Source of the DNA: an uncultured Dokdonia sp.
Lineage (GTDB): Bacteria > Bacteroidota > Bacteroidia > Flavobacteriales > Flavobacteriaceae
Direction: 5' to 3'
Assembly (NCBI RefSeq): GCF_947496725.1
Contig: NZ_CANMDS010000001.1
Coordinates: forward strand, 124,001-188,000
DNA: 64,000 nt
The notes beneath the pieces are model-generated. The model made no database searches. It saw nothing but the letters and a program-made list of their open reading frames with translations, and had not been told where the DNA came from. Positions 25,217-32,924 of the stretch are shown here, in pieces (within the stretch, counting starts at the first letter, position 1; the number at the start of each line of letters is the position of its first letter). Made by a program: the position numbers and the translations under genes.

Positions 25217-27073
25217 TTAAAAAGTAATTGTTGTTTGTAATAAAAAGTTTCTTCCAGGGTTAGGTCTAAAAGCAACCGTCTGGTAGTTCGTATTAAATAA
25301 GTTATTGACTCTCGCCATTACTTGGAGCTTAGTACCTTGCTTGTGTAAGATGTCATAGCTTGTCCCTATGTGAGCAATCGCATAGCCGTCTACCTGCGCC
25401 GAGTTATCTGTAGTTGTAAAAACACGATCTACAAAGGTAGTTTGCACATAACTACTCAGCCTGCCATAGTTATGCGCGATACCTAGTGTCGCTTTATGAG
25501 CTGGTACATAGATAAGCTGTTTGCCTCTGGCTACATCTTCGGCCTGTGTATAGGCATACTGAGCAGTGGTTGTAACTTTATGGCTACCCATAATAGCCGT
25601 ATAATCAAGTGCTCCCTCAATACCATAATGCTCAGAATCTGCTATGTTTATAGGTGACCAGATACCGCTCAGATTAGGCTGCCATTGTATCAAATCATCT
25701 GTGTTTATGTAAAATCCTCTCAGTCCTAAAGTGAGGTTTTTACGTGTTCTTTTTAAGCCTATTTCGGCTTGTATGCTTGTTTCAGGTTTTAAATCTGGGT
25801 TACCTACAGCACCTGGTCCAGACCAGTAAGCATCGTTAAATGTGGGGATTCTATAATTTTTTGACGCGTTAAATGTGAGTGTATACGCTTTCGCGAAAGC
25901 GTAATCAAAACCAGCTCCCAAAAGAAATGGGCTATCAAAACCTTCTACCAGCTCTTGTCTAGCCTGAATCTCATAGGTAAATTGATTAGTAAGTTGCTGT
26001 TTCCACAAGGCGACTATAGATCCTTGATTTCTAGTAGTCGAAACGATAGACGCACCAGCTGCCGAAATATGGTTTACCTCACCTATTACGGTAAGTTCCT
26101 TTTTACGATCCAGCTTATAAGTTGCCTCGTAGTTTGCGAGGTAGCGTATAGATTTACCTAGATCATTATCGTCAGTTTGGTTATTTGCAAAATATCGAAA
26201 CTGTTCAAAAATATGAGCCGCACGTAACTTGCCATTAAATCTTGTACCCAGGTTTTCCCATATGGCGAGTGTTCTTGTATTTCTGTCTTCATACCCATCA
26301 TTAGACGGTGCCGTGAGTGTGCCAGAAAAGTTACGATTACCTACATAGGTATTGTGGTGCAGTTTTAATAAATGTGTACGATCACCCTTATTTTTAAGGA
26401 GATAACCCATATTAAAAATGGCGTTAAGATTATCATATTGACCATTTTCATTAAACTGATTATTTGTATCGAGATAGTCAAAATCATTTTCAGAACGTTG
26501 GTAATCTAGGCCGGCATCTATGTAAAAATTAGTATTTGAAAATTGCGTTTTGGCCGTTGCGATTTGAGTATCAAAACTTCCGTAACCTGGGGTTACTGTC
26601 GTGCTCAGTCCTTTATTAAATCTAATATCATTACCTAGATGAACACTACCACCTACTGCTCCAGAGCCATATATAATGCTCCCGCCGCCCGCTCTCACAT
26701 CGAGCTGATCATAATTTTTTGACGATAAGGTATTAAAATCAGACTGGCCAGTGAGTTGGCTATTTATGTTTATACCGTTCCACACGACGGCTGTCTGTGC
26801 CGCGTTAGTCCCTCTAAAAGAGGCAGAGGCTACGCCGCCTGGCCCATTTTCTCTAAAGTATATGGTGCTATTTGCTCGCAACACCTCTGTAAGAGCCGTG
26901 CGCGAGCGCTGTATGGTGCTATCACTTATCTTCTCAAGAGCTATACCTACACTGTGGTTTTTTAACTTTGAGTCACTAAGTATCACTTCAGGTAAAACTT
27001 GAAGTGTATCTATTTGTGCGGCGGTTGTAAGTGCGCATAGCACGACAACAATAAAAAGGAATCTATGTTTCAT
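25217..27073 (-). CDS. btuB: TonB-dependent outer-membrane receptor, BtuB-like (cobalamin)
   Basis: 618 aa. Signal peptide MKHRFLFIVVVLCALTTAAQ, then a TonB-box-like LPEVILSDS and a plug domain (RTALTEVLRANSTIYFRENGPGG, SFRGTNAAQTAVVWNGININ, IIYGSGAVGGSVHL). A beta-barrel follows, ending with the terminal aromatic FLLQTTITF; NPDLKPETS is a typical receptor barrel motif. Its leader is a cobalamin riboswitch, so B12 or a corrinoid is the expected substrate. AFAKA in DYAFAKAYTLTF comes from the palindrome at 25886-25901. Transcribed with the BtuG-like gene. Confidence 0.92.
   Translation of the reverse strand: MKHRFLFIVVVLCALTTAAQIDTLQVLPEVILSDSKLKNHSVGIALEKISDSTIQRSRTALTEVLRANSTIYFRENGPGGVASASFRGTNAAQTAVVWNGININSQLTGQSDFNTLSSKNYDQLDVRAGGGSIIYGSGAVGGSVHLGNDIRFNKGLSTTVTPGYGSFDTQIATAKTQFSNTNFYIDAGLDYQRSENDFDYLDTNNQFNENGQYDNLNAIFNMGYLLKNKGDRTHLLKLHHNTYVGNRNFSGTLTAPSNDGYEDRNTRTLAIWENLGTRFNGKLRAAHIFEQFRYFANNQTDDNDLGKSIRYLANYEATYKLDRKKELTVIGEVNHISAAGASIVSTTRNQGSIVALWKQQLTNQFTYEIQARQELVEGFDSPFLLGAGFDYAFAKAYTLTFNASKNYRIPTFNDAYWSGPGAVGNPDLKPETSIQAEIGLKRTRKNLTLGLRGFYINTDDLIQWQPNLSGIWSPINIADSEHYGIEGALDYTAIMGSHKVTTTAQYAYTQAEDVARGKQLIYVPAHKATLGIAHNYGRLSSYVQTTFVDRVFTTTDNSAQVDGYAIAHIGTSYDILHKQGTKLQVMARVNNLFNTNYQTVAFRPNPGRNFLLQTTITF
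25886..25901. repeat. 16-bp palindrome copy 8 (coding)
   Basis: Perfect CGCTTTCGCGAAAGCG inside the btuB-like gene, symmetric over 20 bp (25884-25903), read as AFAKA in a barrel strand. Confidence 0.95.
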
Positions 27074-27121
27074 CTATCTACCAACTTTTTACCCGAAAGT
27101 TGCTTGATTTTAATTATGAAT

Positions 27122-27290
27122 AGTGGCAGGTCTCCTGGCTTGCTTTTGTTACACCTTCCCATCATAACACCTTATGACAGTGGCTTTGTAGTAGTAACAA
27201 ACCCTTTATGGGCTTAGCTTACAGTTGCGGGAACAGCTTCCGATTTATACGGAATTCCCTTTTAATTTTCTGCACCCGTGTGATGCATCA
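27122..27290 (-). promoter_or_regulatory. Cobalamin riboswitch upstream of btuB-like gene
   Basis: In minus-strand order the canonical elements are present: AAAAGGGAAT near 27254-27263, CCGCAACTGTAAG (27218-27230), GCCACTGTCATAAGG (27170-27184), ATGGGAAGGT (27153-27162) and the B12 box AGCCAGGAGACCTGCC (27125-27140). The B12 box ends about 50 bases before the btuB-like start codon. It should lower expression of the receptor and BtuG-like gene when cobalamin is plentiful. The divergent ABC-importer genes are on the other strand and not under it. The 5' boundary is approximate. Confidence 0.93.
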
Positions 27291-27306
27291 AAACCAAAAT
27301 TCGTCG

Positions 27307-27314
27307 CAAATATA
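27307..27314 (-). promoter_or_regulatory. -7 element driving the riboswitch transcript
   Basis: TATATTTG on the minus strand matches TAnnTTTG and lies just upstream of the riboswitch aptamer. No clear -33 TTTG at ideal spacing. Confidence 0.45.
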
Positions 27315-27364
27315 CATAACATTACTACCATACCTAGCAGTAAATCAAAAAGAAGAAAGCCCTC

Positions 27365-27396
27365 TTGCGGCATTGGATATTTTAATACTACTTTTG
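27365..27396 (+). promoter_or_regulatory. Candidate promoter of the BtuF/C/D genes
   Basis: TTG at 27365-27367 and TACTTTTG (TAnnTTTG) at 27389-27396, spacer 21 bases. The -7 element ends four bases before the ATG at 27401, so the transcript would have almost no leader or the gene would use a different promoter. Confidence 0.35.
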
Positions 27397-27400
27397 GCAA

Positions 27401-28579
27401 ATGAAGTACTTACACCTTTTAGTCTGTCTTATACTTCTGGTAACATCTTGTAAAAATGAACCAGAAGTCACGACTGTTACTCCCACAATGAGTGCATCAC
27501 AGGCAGTAACCTATGCAGATGGTTTTACCATTACAAAGTATGAAAACTACACATTGCTATCGGTTACAGAAGCATTCCCAAATGCAGATAAAACCTTTAC
27601 CTACGCCCTTGTGCCAGAAGGAGGGTTGCAAGCTTCTATAGAAGAAGAAAACAGTAAAAGCCTCACCGAGTTACTTACTAATCGAGGTGTAGATGCCATT
27701 ATAAAAACGCCTATAAAAAATGTAGTCGTTACCTCTACTACGCACATCCCCTCGTTAGAAATGCTTGGGGTTATTGAAACTCTAAAAGGTTTTCCTAATC
27801 TTGATTATGTGTCGAGTCCGCTTTCGCGAAAGCGTATTGAAAACAATCTCATTACAGAGCTAGGTCAAAACGAATCGCTTAACACAGAACTTGCAATAAA
27901 TCTCAATCCAGATGCGGTTATCACCTTTGGTGTAGAAGGAGAAAACAAATCTGTAAACACGCTACAACGTGCAGGAATCCCTGTGCTTTACAACGGCGAC
28001 TGGGTAGAAAAAGAACCGCTAGGCAAAGCAGAGTGGATCAAATTCTTTGGCGCTCTGTACGGCAAAGAAAAAGAGGCAGATAGCATTTTTACAAACATAA
28101 AAAATCAATATCTAGCCACTAAGAAACAACTTGCATCTGTAACGTCAAGTCCTACTATTTTAAGTGGTGCGATGTATAAAGACGTTTGGTATTTACCTAA
28201 GGGTGATAGCTGGCAGGCTAAAGTTCTAGAAGATGCCGGAGGCTCATACCTATGGGCAGATACCGAGGGAGTGGGAAGTATTGCCTTGAGTATAGAATCT
28301 GTGCTGGAAAAAGGACAGCAAGCAGACTTCTGGATTGCACCTGGGCAGTATACATCATATTCAAAACTACTAAGTGACAACCCTGCCTACGGACAGTTTG
28401 ATGCATTTAAAAATAAGAAGGTCTATACCTTTGCAAAGAGTAAGGGAGCAACGGGTGGTTTATTATATTATGAACTTGCGCCTAACAGGCCAGACCTTGT
28501 CTTAAGAGATCTTACCAAAATCTTACACCCAGAGCTTATTACAGAAGAGTTTACATTTTTTGCACCGCTAGATGAGTAA
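27401..28579 (+). CDS. btuF: ABC-importer substrate-binding lipoprotein, BtuF-like
   Basis: 392 aa. Lipoprotein signal with Cys17 (LLVTSCKNEP). Class III periplasmic-binding fold: TTHIPSLEMLG, NPDAVITFG, AGIPVLYNGDWVEKEPLGKAEWIKFFG and a C-terminal FWIAPGQYTSYS to KNKKVYTF. The first ABC gene of a three-gene overlapping set and divergent from the B12 receptor, so cobalamin delivery to the permease is the likely task; siderophore import cannot be excluded from sequence. LSRKR (residues 141-145) is encoded by the palindrome at 27819-27834. Confidence 0.85.
   Translation: MKYLHLLVCLILLVTSCKNEPEVTTVTPTMSASQAVTYADGFTITKYENYTLLSVTEAFPNADKTFTYALVPEGGLQASIEEENSKSLTELLTNRGVDAIIKTPIKNVVVTSTTHIPSLEMLGVIETLKGFPNLDYVSSPLSRKRIENNLITELGQNESLNTELAINLNPDAVITFGVEGENKSVNTLQRAGIPVLYNGDWVEKEPLGKAEWIKFFGALYGKEKEADSIFTNIKNQYLATKKQLASVTSSPTILSGAMYKDVWYLPKGDSWQAKVLEDAGGSYLWADTEGVGSIALSIESVLEKGQQADFWIAPGQYTSYSKLLSDNPAYGQFDAFKNKKVYTFAKSKGATGGLLYYELAPNRPDLVLRDLTKILHPELITEEFTFFAPLDE
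27819..27834. repeat. 16-bp palindrome copy 9 (coding)
   Basis: Perfect CGCTTTCGCGAAAGCG in the btuF-like gene, read in the third frame as LSRKR. Confidence 0.95.
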
Positions 28580-29597
28580 TAAAAGTTACATCATACCCTT
28601 TTGCATATTAGTTTTCATACTAGTGTTGTGCTTTATTGTAAACATAAGTTTAGGCTCCGTAAACATTCCTTTTACAGAGGTTATCTCTGGGTTACTGGGT
28701 GGTGATGTGTCTAAAACATCTTGGTTATATATTATCGTAGATTATAGATTACCTAAGGCTATTACAGCAATTATTGCTGGTGCAGGTCTTGCGGTTTCTG
28801 GCTTGTTAATGCAAACGCTTTTTCGCAATCCGCTGGCGGGGCCATTTGTATTAGGTATAAGTAGTGGTGCTAGTCTAGGCGTCGCTTTATACATCTTAGG
28901 GGGTACGGCACTGGGGCTATCTTCTACCCTATTATCTGGTAAATGGGGGCTCATCATATCGGCTAGTGTAGGAAGTTTTTTAGTCTTACTTATGGTGCTA
29001 GGTGTAGCTACGCGTATAAAAGATACAATGGCGCTCCTTATCATAGGTTTAATGGTAGGAAGCCTTACAAGTGCCGTAGTAAGTGTGCTAGCCTATTTTA
29101 GTAAAGCAGAAGAGTTACAACGATTTGTATTTTGGTCCTTTGGGAGTCTTGGTGACGTCTCTTGGCGTGGCGTGGGAATCCTTTCTATTTGTTTTGTCAT
29201 TGGGATTATGGGCGCTGTTTTTTGTCTCAAATCACTTAACAGCCTTCTTTTAGGAGATGCATATGCACGTACGATAGGTACAAAATTTAGTCAGTCACGT
29301 CTACTCATTATTATTGCGACAAGTTTGCTAGCGGGCAGTATCACTGCTTTTGCAGGTCCCATTGCCTTTATAGGGCTTGCAGTACCACATTTAGTACGCC
29401 AGCTTATACCTACGGCAAATCATCGCATACTATTACCAGCTGTTATTATAGGAGGGGCAATCCTTATGCTCGTTTGTGATACAATAGCACAGGTACCGTA
29501 TAGTGAGTATACATTACCTATAAACGCTATCTCTGCAATGGTGGGTGCTCCTGTAGTGATATGGCTATTAGTTCGTAAAAAGAAACTTCTTTTTTAA
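28572..29597 (+). CDS. btuC: ABC-importer permease of the FecCD/BtuC family
   Basis: 341 aa with about ten hydrophobic segments. FecCD motifs: DYRLPKAITAIIAGAGLAVSG, QTLFRNPLAGPFVLGISSGA, WSFGSLGDVSW, GPIAFIGLAVPHLVRQL and a final NAISAMVGAPVVIWLLVRKK. Forms the inner-membrane channel of a BtuCD/FhuB-type importer. Overlaps the binding-protein gene by 8 bases and shares one base with the ATPase gene. Confidence 0.92.
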   Translation: MSNKSYIIPFCILVFILVLCFIVNISLGSVNIPFTEVISGLLGGDVSKTSWLYIIVDYRLPKAITAIIAGAGLAVSGLLMQTLFRNPLAGPFVLGISSGASLGVALYILGGTALGLSSTLLSGKWGLIISASVGSFLVLLMVLGVATRIKDTMALLIIGLMVGSLTSAVVSVLAYFSKAEELQRFVFWSFGSLGDVSWRGVGILSICFVIGIMGAVFCLKSLNSLLLGDAYARTIGTKFSQSRLLIIIATSLLAGSITAFAGPIAFIGLAVPHLVRQLIPTANHRILLPAVIIGGAILMLVCDTIAQVPYSEYTLPINAISAMVGAPVVIWLLVRKKKLLF

Positions 29598-30391
29598 TGC
29601 AATCTATAAACAATCATATCACCCTCCGCACAAAAGATCTTGTTATAGGCTATAACAATAATCGTGAGGAAACACCTATTGCAAAAAATCTCAATATAGA
29701 TTGTAAAAAAGGAGAACTCATTGCGCTAGTAGGGATAAACGGGTCTGGTAAATCTACATTGCTTAGAACACTCACAGGACTTCAAGAACCGCTTGCTGGT
29801 GCTGTCTATATTAATGATAAAGAGATTACCAAAGTAACTCCAGCATTACTCGCACAGCAACTTAGTGTTGTATTAACTAATCAAGCTATTTCAAAAAATC
29901 TTACGGTAGCAGAGCTAGTAGCACTGGGCAGACAGCCTTATACAAACTGGCTAGGCACGCTCACAGAGGTAGATAAGGATATTATAATAACAGCTTTAAA
30001 ACGTACCGAAACCTATATACTCAAAGACAAGAAGTGTTACGAGCTTAGTGACGGGCAACTGCAGCGTGTCCTCATAGCAAGAGCACTTGCTCAAGACACT
30101 CCTATAATTATGCTAGATGAACCTATGACACATCTAGACCTACATCACAAAGCCTCTGTTTTAAACCTGCTAGCTAGAATCGCAACAGAAGAGCATAAAA
30201 CCATCATTTTTAGTACACACGAGATAGATTATGCCATTACCCGTTGTGATAAAATGATTGTGATGAAAGAGCGACAAGCCTTATACGACACTCCAGAAGC
30301 ACTTATTGCTCAGGGAGTTTTTGATGTACTCTTTCCTTCTCACAATGTGGGGTTTGACCGTAAAAACCGTATCTTTTTTCTCAAAAAGTAA
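29597..30391 (+). CDS. btuD: ABC-importer ATPase, BtuD-like
   Basis: 264 aa. Walker A GINGSGKST (residues 46-54 region), Q-loop near SVVLTNQ, Walker B IIMLDEP and switch His in FSTHEIDYA. The signature motif reads LSDGQLQR rather than LSGGQ, a conservative variant seen in this subfamily. Powers the permease encoded just upstream; begins inside its stop codon (TAATG). Completes a BtuFCD-like importer opposite the riboswitch-controlled receptor. Confidence 0.92.
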   Translation: MQSINNHITLRTKDLVIGYNNNREETPIAKNLNIDCKKGELIALVGINGSGKSTLLRTLTGLQEPLAGAVYINDKEITKVTPALLAQQLSVVLTNQAISKNLTVAELVALGRQPYTNWLGTLTEVDKDIIITALKRTETYILKDKKCYELSDGQLQRVLIARALAQDTPIIMLDEPMTHLDLHHKASVLNLLARIATEEHKTIIFSTHEIDYAITRCDKMIVMKERQALYDTPEALIAQGVFDVLFPSHNVGFDRKNRIFFLKK

Positions 30392-30395
30392 GACG

Positions 30396-30920
30396 ATGCG
30401 TTTTCTTCAATTATTTCTAGCAGCTATGGTGCTCGCTAGCTGTTCTGCCCACTCTATTAAGGGTAAAGAAGAACGCTTTCGCGAAAGCGTAAAAACATCC
30501 ATCCCAACTGCTACAGAGGCAGTTTATAAGGTTATAGACACATCAAAAATTTATAAGCTCGTGGCGAGTTATTATAAATATGATACCAATCAAACCAATG
30601 TAGTAGCTGAATATAATTACAAGAAATATCTAAAATTTTACAAAGATGGAAAGCTAGCGGTTTTTGATGATTTTGACCTCACAAGCATTGATACGCTTAA
30701 AGCGAAAGTAACCGACCACGGTTATTACGATTATACATACAACACCTTATATACAAGGCATCACCTCACAAATAAGAGTGGAAAACAATTTTACAACCCA
30801 CAAGTGCACCAGCCTAACGGTGACACCTTATCACTCTACTCTCAAAGCACAAAAAGCGTAAGTCATTACCTAGCCATAGCTATTCCGGCAAACGTGGTTA
30901 TTGCCGAGGCGGAGTGGTAA
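30396..30920 (+). CDS. Unrecognised small lipoprotein
   Basis: 174 aa. MRFLQLFLAAMVLASC gives a lipobox Cys16. RFRES (residues 27-31), eleven residues behind the Cys, comes from the palindrome at 30474-30489. The remainder is Tyr/Lys-rich with beta-strand-like segments (VVAEYNYKKYLKFYKDGKLAVFDDF) and no known motif. It starts 4 bases after the ATPase stop, so it may be the last gene of the importer transcript, but a role in B12 uptake is not shown. The frame is open upstream into the ATPase gene; the lipoprotein signal fixes the start at 30396. Confidence 0.78.
   Translation: MRFLQLFLAAMVLASCSAHSIKGKEERFRESVKTSIPTATEAVYKVIDTSKIYKLVASYYKYDTNQTNVVAEYNYKKYLKFYKDGKLAVFDDFDLTSIDTLKAKVTDHGYYDYTYNTLYTRHHLTNKSGKQFYNPQVHQPNGDTLSLYSQSTKSVSHYLAIAIPANVVIAEAEW
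30474..30489. repeat. 16-bp palindrome copy 10 (coding, lipoprotein linker)
   Basis: Perfect CGCTTTCGCGAAAGCG, symmetric over 18 bp, read as RFRES just after the lipidated N-terminus. Confidence 0.95.
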
Positions 30921-31027
30921 TGAGTTTTGAAAACTTTGTACAATTTTGAATACCCTCCACTCACAATTTACTCCTAACATCATCTTTTAAAATACGTATT
31001 GCACTATCTTCTTTATATCTTTACCAT

Positions 31028-32434
31028 ATGAATGATACTTTATTACTTTTTCTTATTGCTTTCATATGCTTAGTGGGCGGTACGCTCTTAGGGATATTTA
31101 TCTCAAATCTTAAAAAGAAGGGAGAACTTAGTGGTTTACAAGAGCGCTTGCGTCAAGAAGAACTTAAGCTAGAAGAGGCTAGAAACACAAGCCTTAAAGT
31201 AGAGACACAAATGCAGCAACTTCGCGCAGAAAACAATGAGCAACTCCAGCTGCTACGAGCAGATAGTGAGAAACAACTTAGCTACCTTAGAGAAGAAAAA
31301 GATCAGTTTCAAAACGAACTTACCGCTCGTAACGTAGCCTTTGAAGGCTTAGAGAAACGTATGGAAGAAAAAACTGCAGAGCTAGAACAGCTGCAAGAAA
31401 AGTTTACCAAAGATTTTGAACTCATCGCTAGTAAAATTCTTGATGAAAAGTCTAATAAGTTCACCTTACAAAACAAACAAAACCTTGATATCATCTTAAA
31501 ACCGCTTCAAGAAAAAATTCAAAACTTTGAGAAGCGTGTAGAAGAAACTAATAAAGAGGCAATAGATAGAACCTCTGCCCTTAGAGAGCAAATAAAAGGT
31601 CTTACAGCGCTTAACGAGCAAATGACAAAGGAAGCCAGTAACCTTACTAAAGCGCTCAAAGGAGATAGTAAGATGCAGGGTAACTGGGGCGAGCTTGTAC
31701 TAGAGCGTGTGCTAGAAAAATCTGGGCTAGAAAAAGACCGCGAGTATTTTATACAACAAAGCTTTACTACAGAAGAGGGTAAACGTGTACTTCCAGATGT
31801 GGTGATACACTTACCGGCAAATAAGAAGATGATTGTAGATAGTAAAGTATCCCTACGTGCCTACGAGCGCTTTGTAAATGAAGAAGACCCACATCTTAGA
31901 GATGCCCACTTAAAGCAGCACGTAAATGATTTAAAGCGCCACGTACAACAGCTTAGTGATAAAAACTATCAAGATATCTACCAGATAGAAAGCCCAGATT
32001 TTGTACTGCTATTTATACCTATCGAGCCAGCTTTTGCCATTGCCATAAATGCCGAAAATGAACTCTATAATAAAGCTTTTGAGCAAAATATTGTTATCGT
32101 CACACCTTCTACCCTACTTGCCACACTGCGCACTATAGACTCAATGTGGAATAATGAGAAGCAACAACAAAATGCGCTAGAGATCGCAAAACAGGCTGGA
32201 GGACTTTATGATAAATTTCACGGGCTAGTAACAGATCTTACGGCCGTAGGTAAAAAGATGGATGATGCAAAAAGTGGGTACTCTGCCGCTATGAATAAAC
32301 TTGTAGAAGGTAATGGTAACCTAATCACAAGAGTAGAACGCCTTAAAAAAATGGGTGCCAAAGCAAAAAAAGCACTTCCAGAAGCTATCATTAAGCGTGC
32401 AAATGCAGATGATGACCTAACTTTACTAGACTAA
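31028..32434 (+). CDS. rmuC: DNA recombination protein RmuC
   Basis: 468 aa. N-terminal membrane anchor (about residues 4-24), long coiled coil to roughly residue 210, then the RmuC nuclease-like domain: KMQGNWGELVLERVLEKSGL, LPDVVIHLPANKKMIVDSKVSLRAYERF, SPDFVLLFIPIEPAFAIA and IVTPSTLLATLRTI. RmuC limits inversions at short inverted repeats in E. coli, an interesting neighbour in a genome full of palindromes, though that link is speculation. Followed 6 bases later by a small membrane protein gene. Confidence 0.95.
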   Translation: MNDTLLLFLIAFICLVGGTLLGIFISNLKKKGELSGLQERLRQEELKLEEARNTSLKVETQMQQLRAENNEQLQLLRADSEKQLSYLREEKDQFQNELTARNVAFEGLEKRMEEKTAELEQLQEKFTKDFELIASKILDEKSNKFTLQNKQNLDIILKPLQEKIQNFEKRVEETNKEAIDRTSALREQIKGLTALNEQMTKEASNLTKALKGDSKMQGNWGELVLERVLEKSGLEKDREYFIQQSFTTEEGKRVLPDVVIHLPANKKMIVDSKVSLRAYERFVNEEDPHLRDAHLKQHVNDLKRHVQQLSDKNYQDIYQIESPDFVLLFIPIEPAFAIAINAENELYNKAFEQNIVIVTPSTLLATLRTIDSMWNNEKQQQNALEIAKQAGGLYDKFHGLVTDLTAVGKKMDDAKSGYSAAMNKLVEGNGNLITRVERLKKMGAKAKKALPEAIIKRANADDDLTLLD

Positions 32435-32440
32435 ATAATT

Positions 32441-32809
32441 ATGAAAAAAATACTATTTGTAGTCCTTACTACCATCTTTTTACTGGCAGCAGCTTGGTTT
32501 GCCTTCATTTACTACGTCCCTTATAGTAAAGGAACACGCGCCGGCGAACTTATAAAATTCTCTAGCAAAGGAGTAATTTTTAAAACTTGGGAAGGTGAGA
32601 TAAGCCAGGGTATAAGTGGAGCACAAATCTTTAGCTTTTCGGTATTAGATCAAGAAGAGGAGGCTATTGAGGCGCTTAATAAATATCAAGGTCAATATGT
32701 AAAGGTTGAGTATATAGAGCGCTTTGGGACCTTCTCTTTCTGGGGAGATACTAAGTACTTTATTACAAGTGTAGTACCAGAGCAATCACCACATTTTAAT
32801 AGACAATAG
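32441..32809 (+). CDS. Small single-pass membrane protein
   Basis: 122 aa with one N-terminal helix (about residues 4-26). The remainder has YSKGTRAGELIKFSSKGVIFKTWEGEI and GQYVKVEYIERFGTFSFWGDTKYFI, conserved-looking segments of a family widespread in Bacteroidota and often left as hypothetical. Starts 6 bases after rmuC. Function unknown. Confidence 0.8.
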   Translation: MKKILFVVLTTIFLLAAAWFAFIYYVPYSKGTRAGELIKFSSKGVIFKTWEGEISQGISGAQIFSFSVLDQEEEAIEALNKYQGQYVKVEYIERFGTFSFWGDTKYFITSVVPEQSPHFNRQ

Positions 32810-32831
32810 AGAGCATTAAGAGTGTTTATTA

Positions 32832-32847
32832 CGCTTTCGCGAAAGCG
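32832..32847. repeat. 16-bp palindrome copy 11 (intergenic)
   Basis: Perfect CGCTTTCGCGAAAGCG between convergent genes, symmetric over 20 bp (32830-32849), just before the shared terminator. Confidence 0.95.
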
Positions 32848-32870
32848 TACTCAAAACCCCATAAACTTAA

Positions 32871-32900
32871 AAAGGTCTACTCATTGAGTAGACCTTTTTT
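32871..32900. terminator. Bidirectional terminator between rmuC group and carB
   Basis: AAAGGTCTACTC and GAGTAGACCTTT pair perfectly around ATT, with A-run and T-run flanks. Confidence 0.9.
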
Positions 32901-32924
32901 AATACTGTAATTTGAGTAGTTAAA

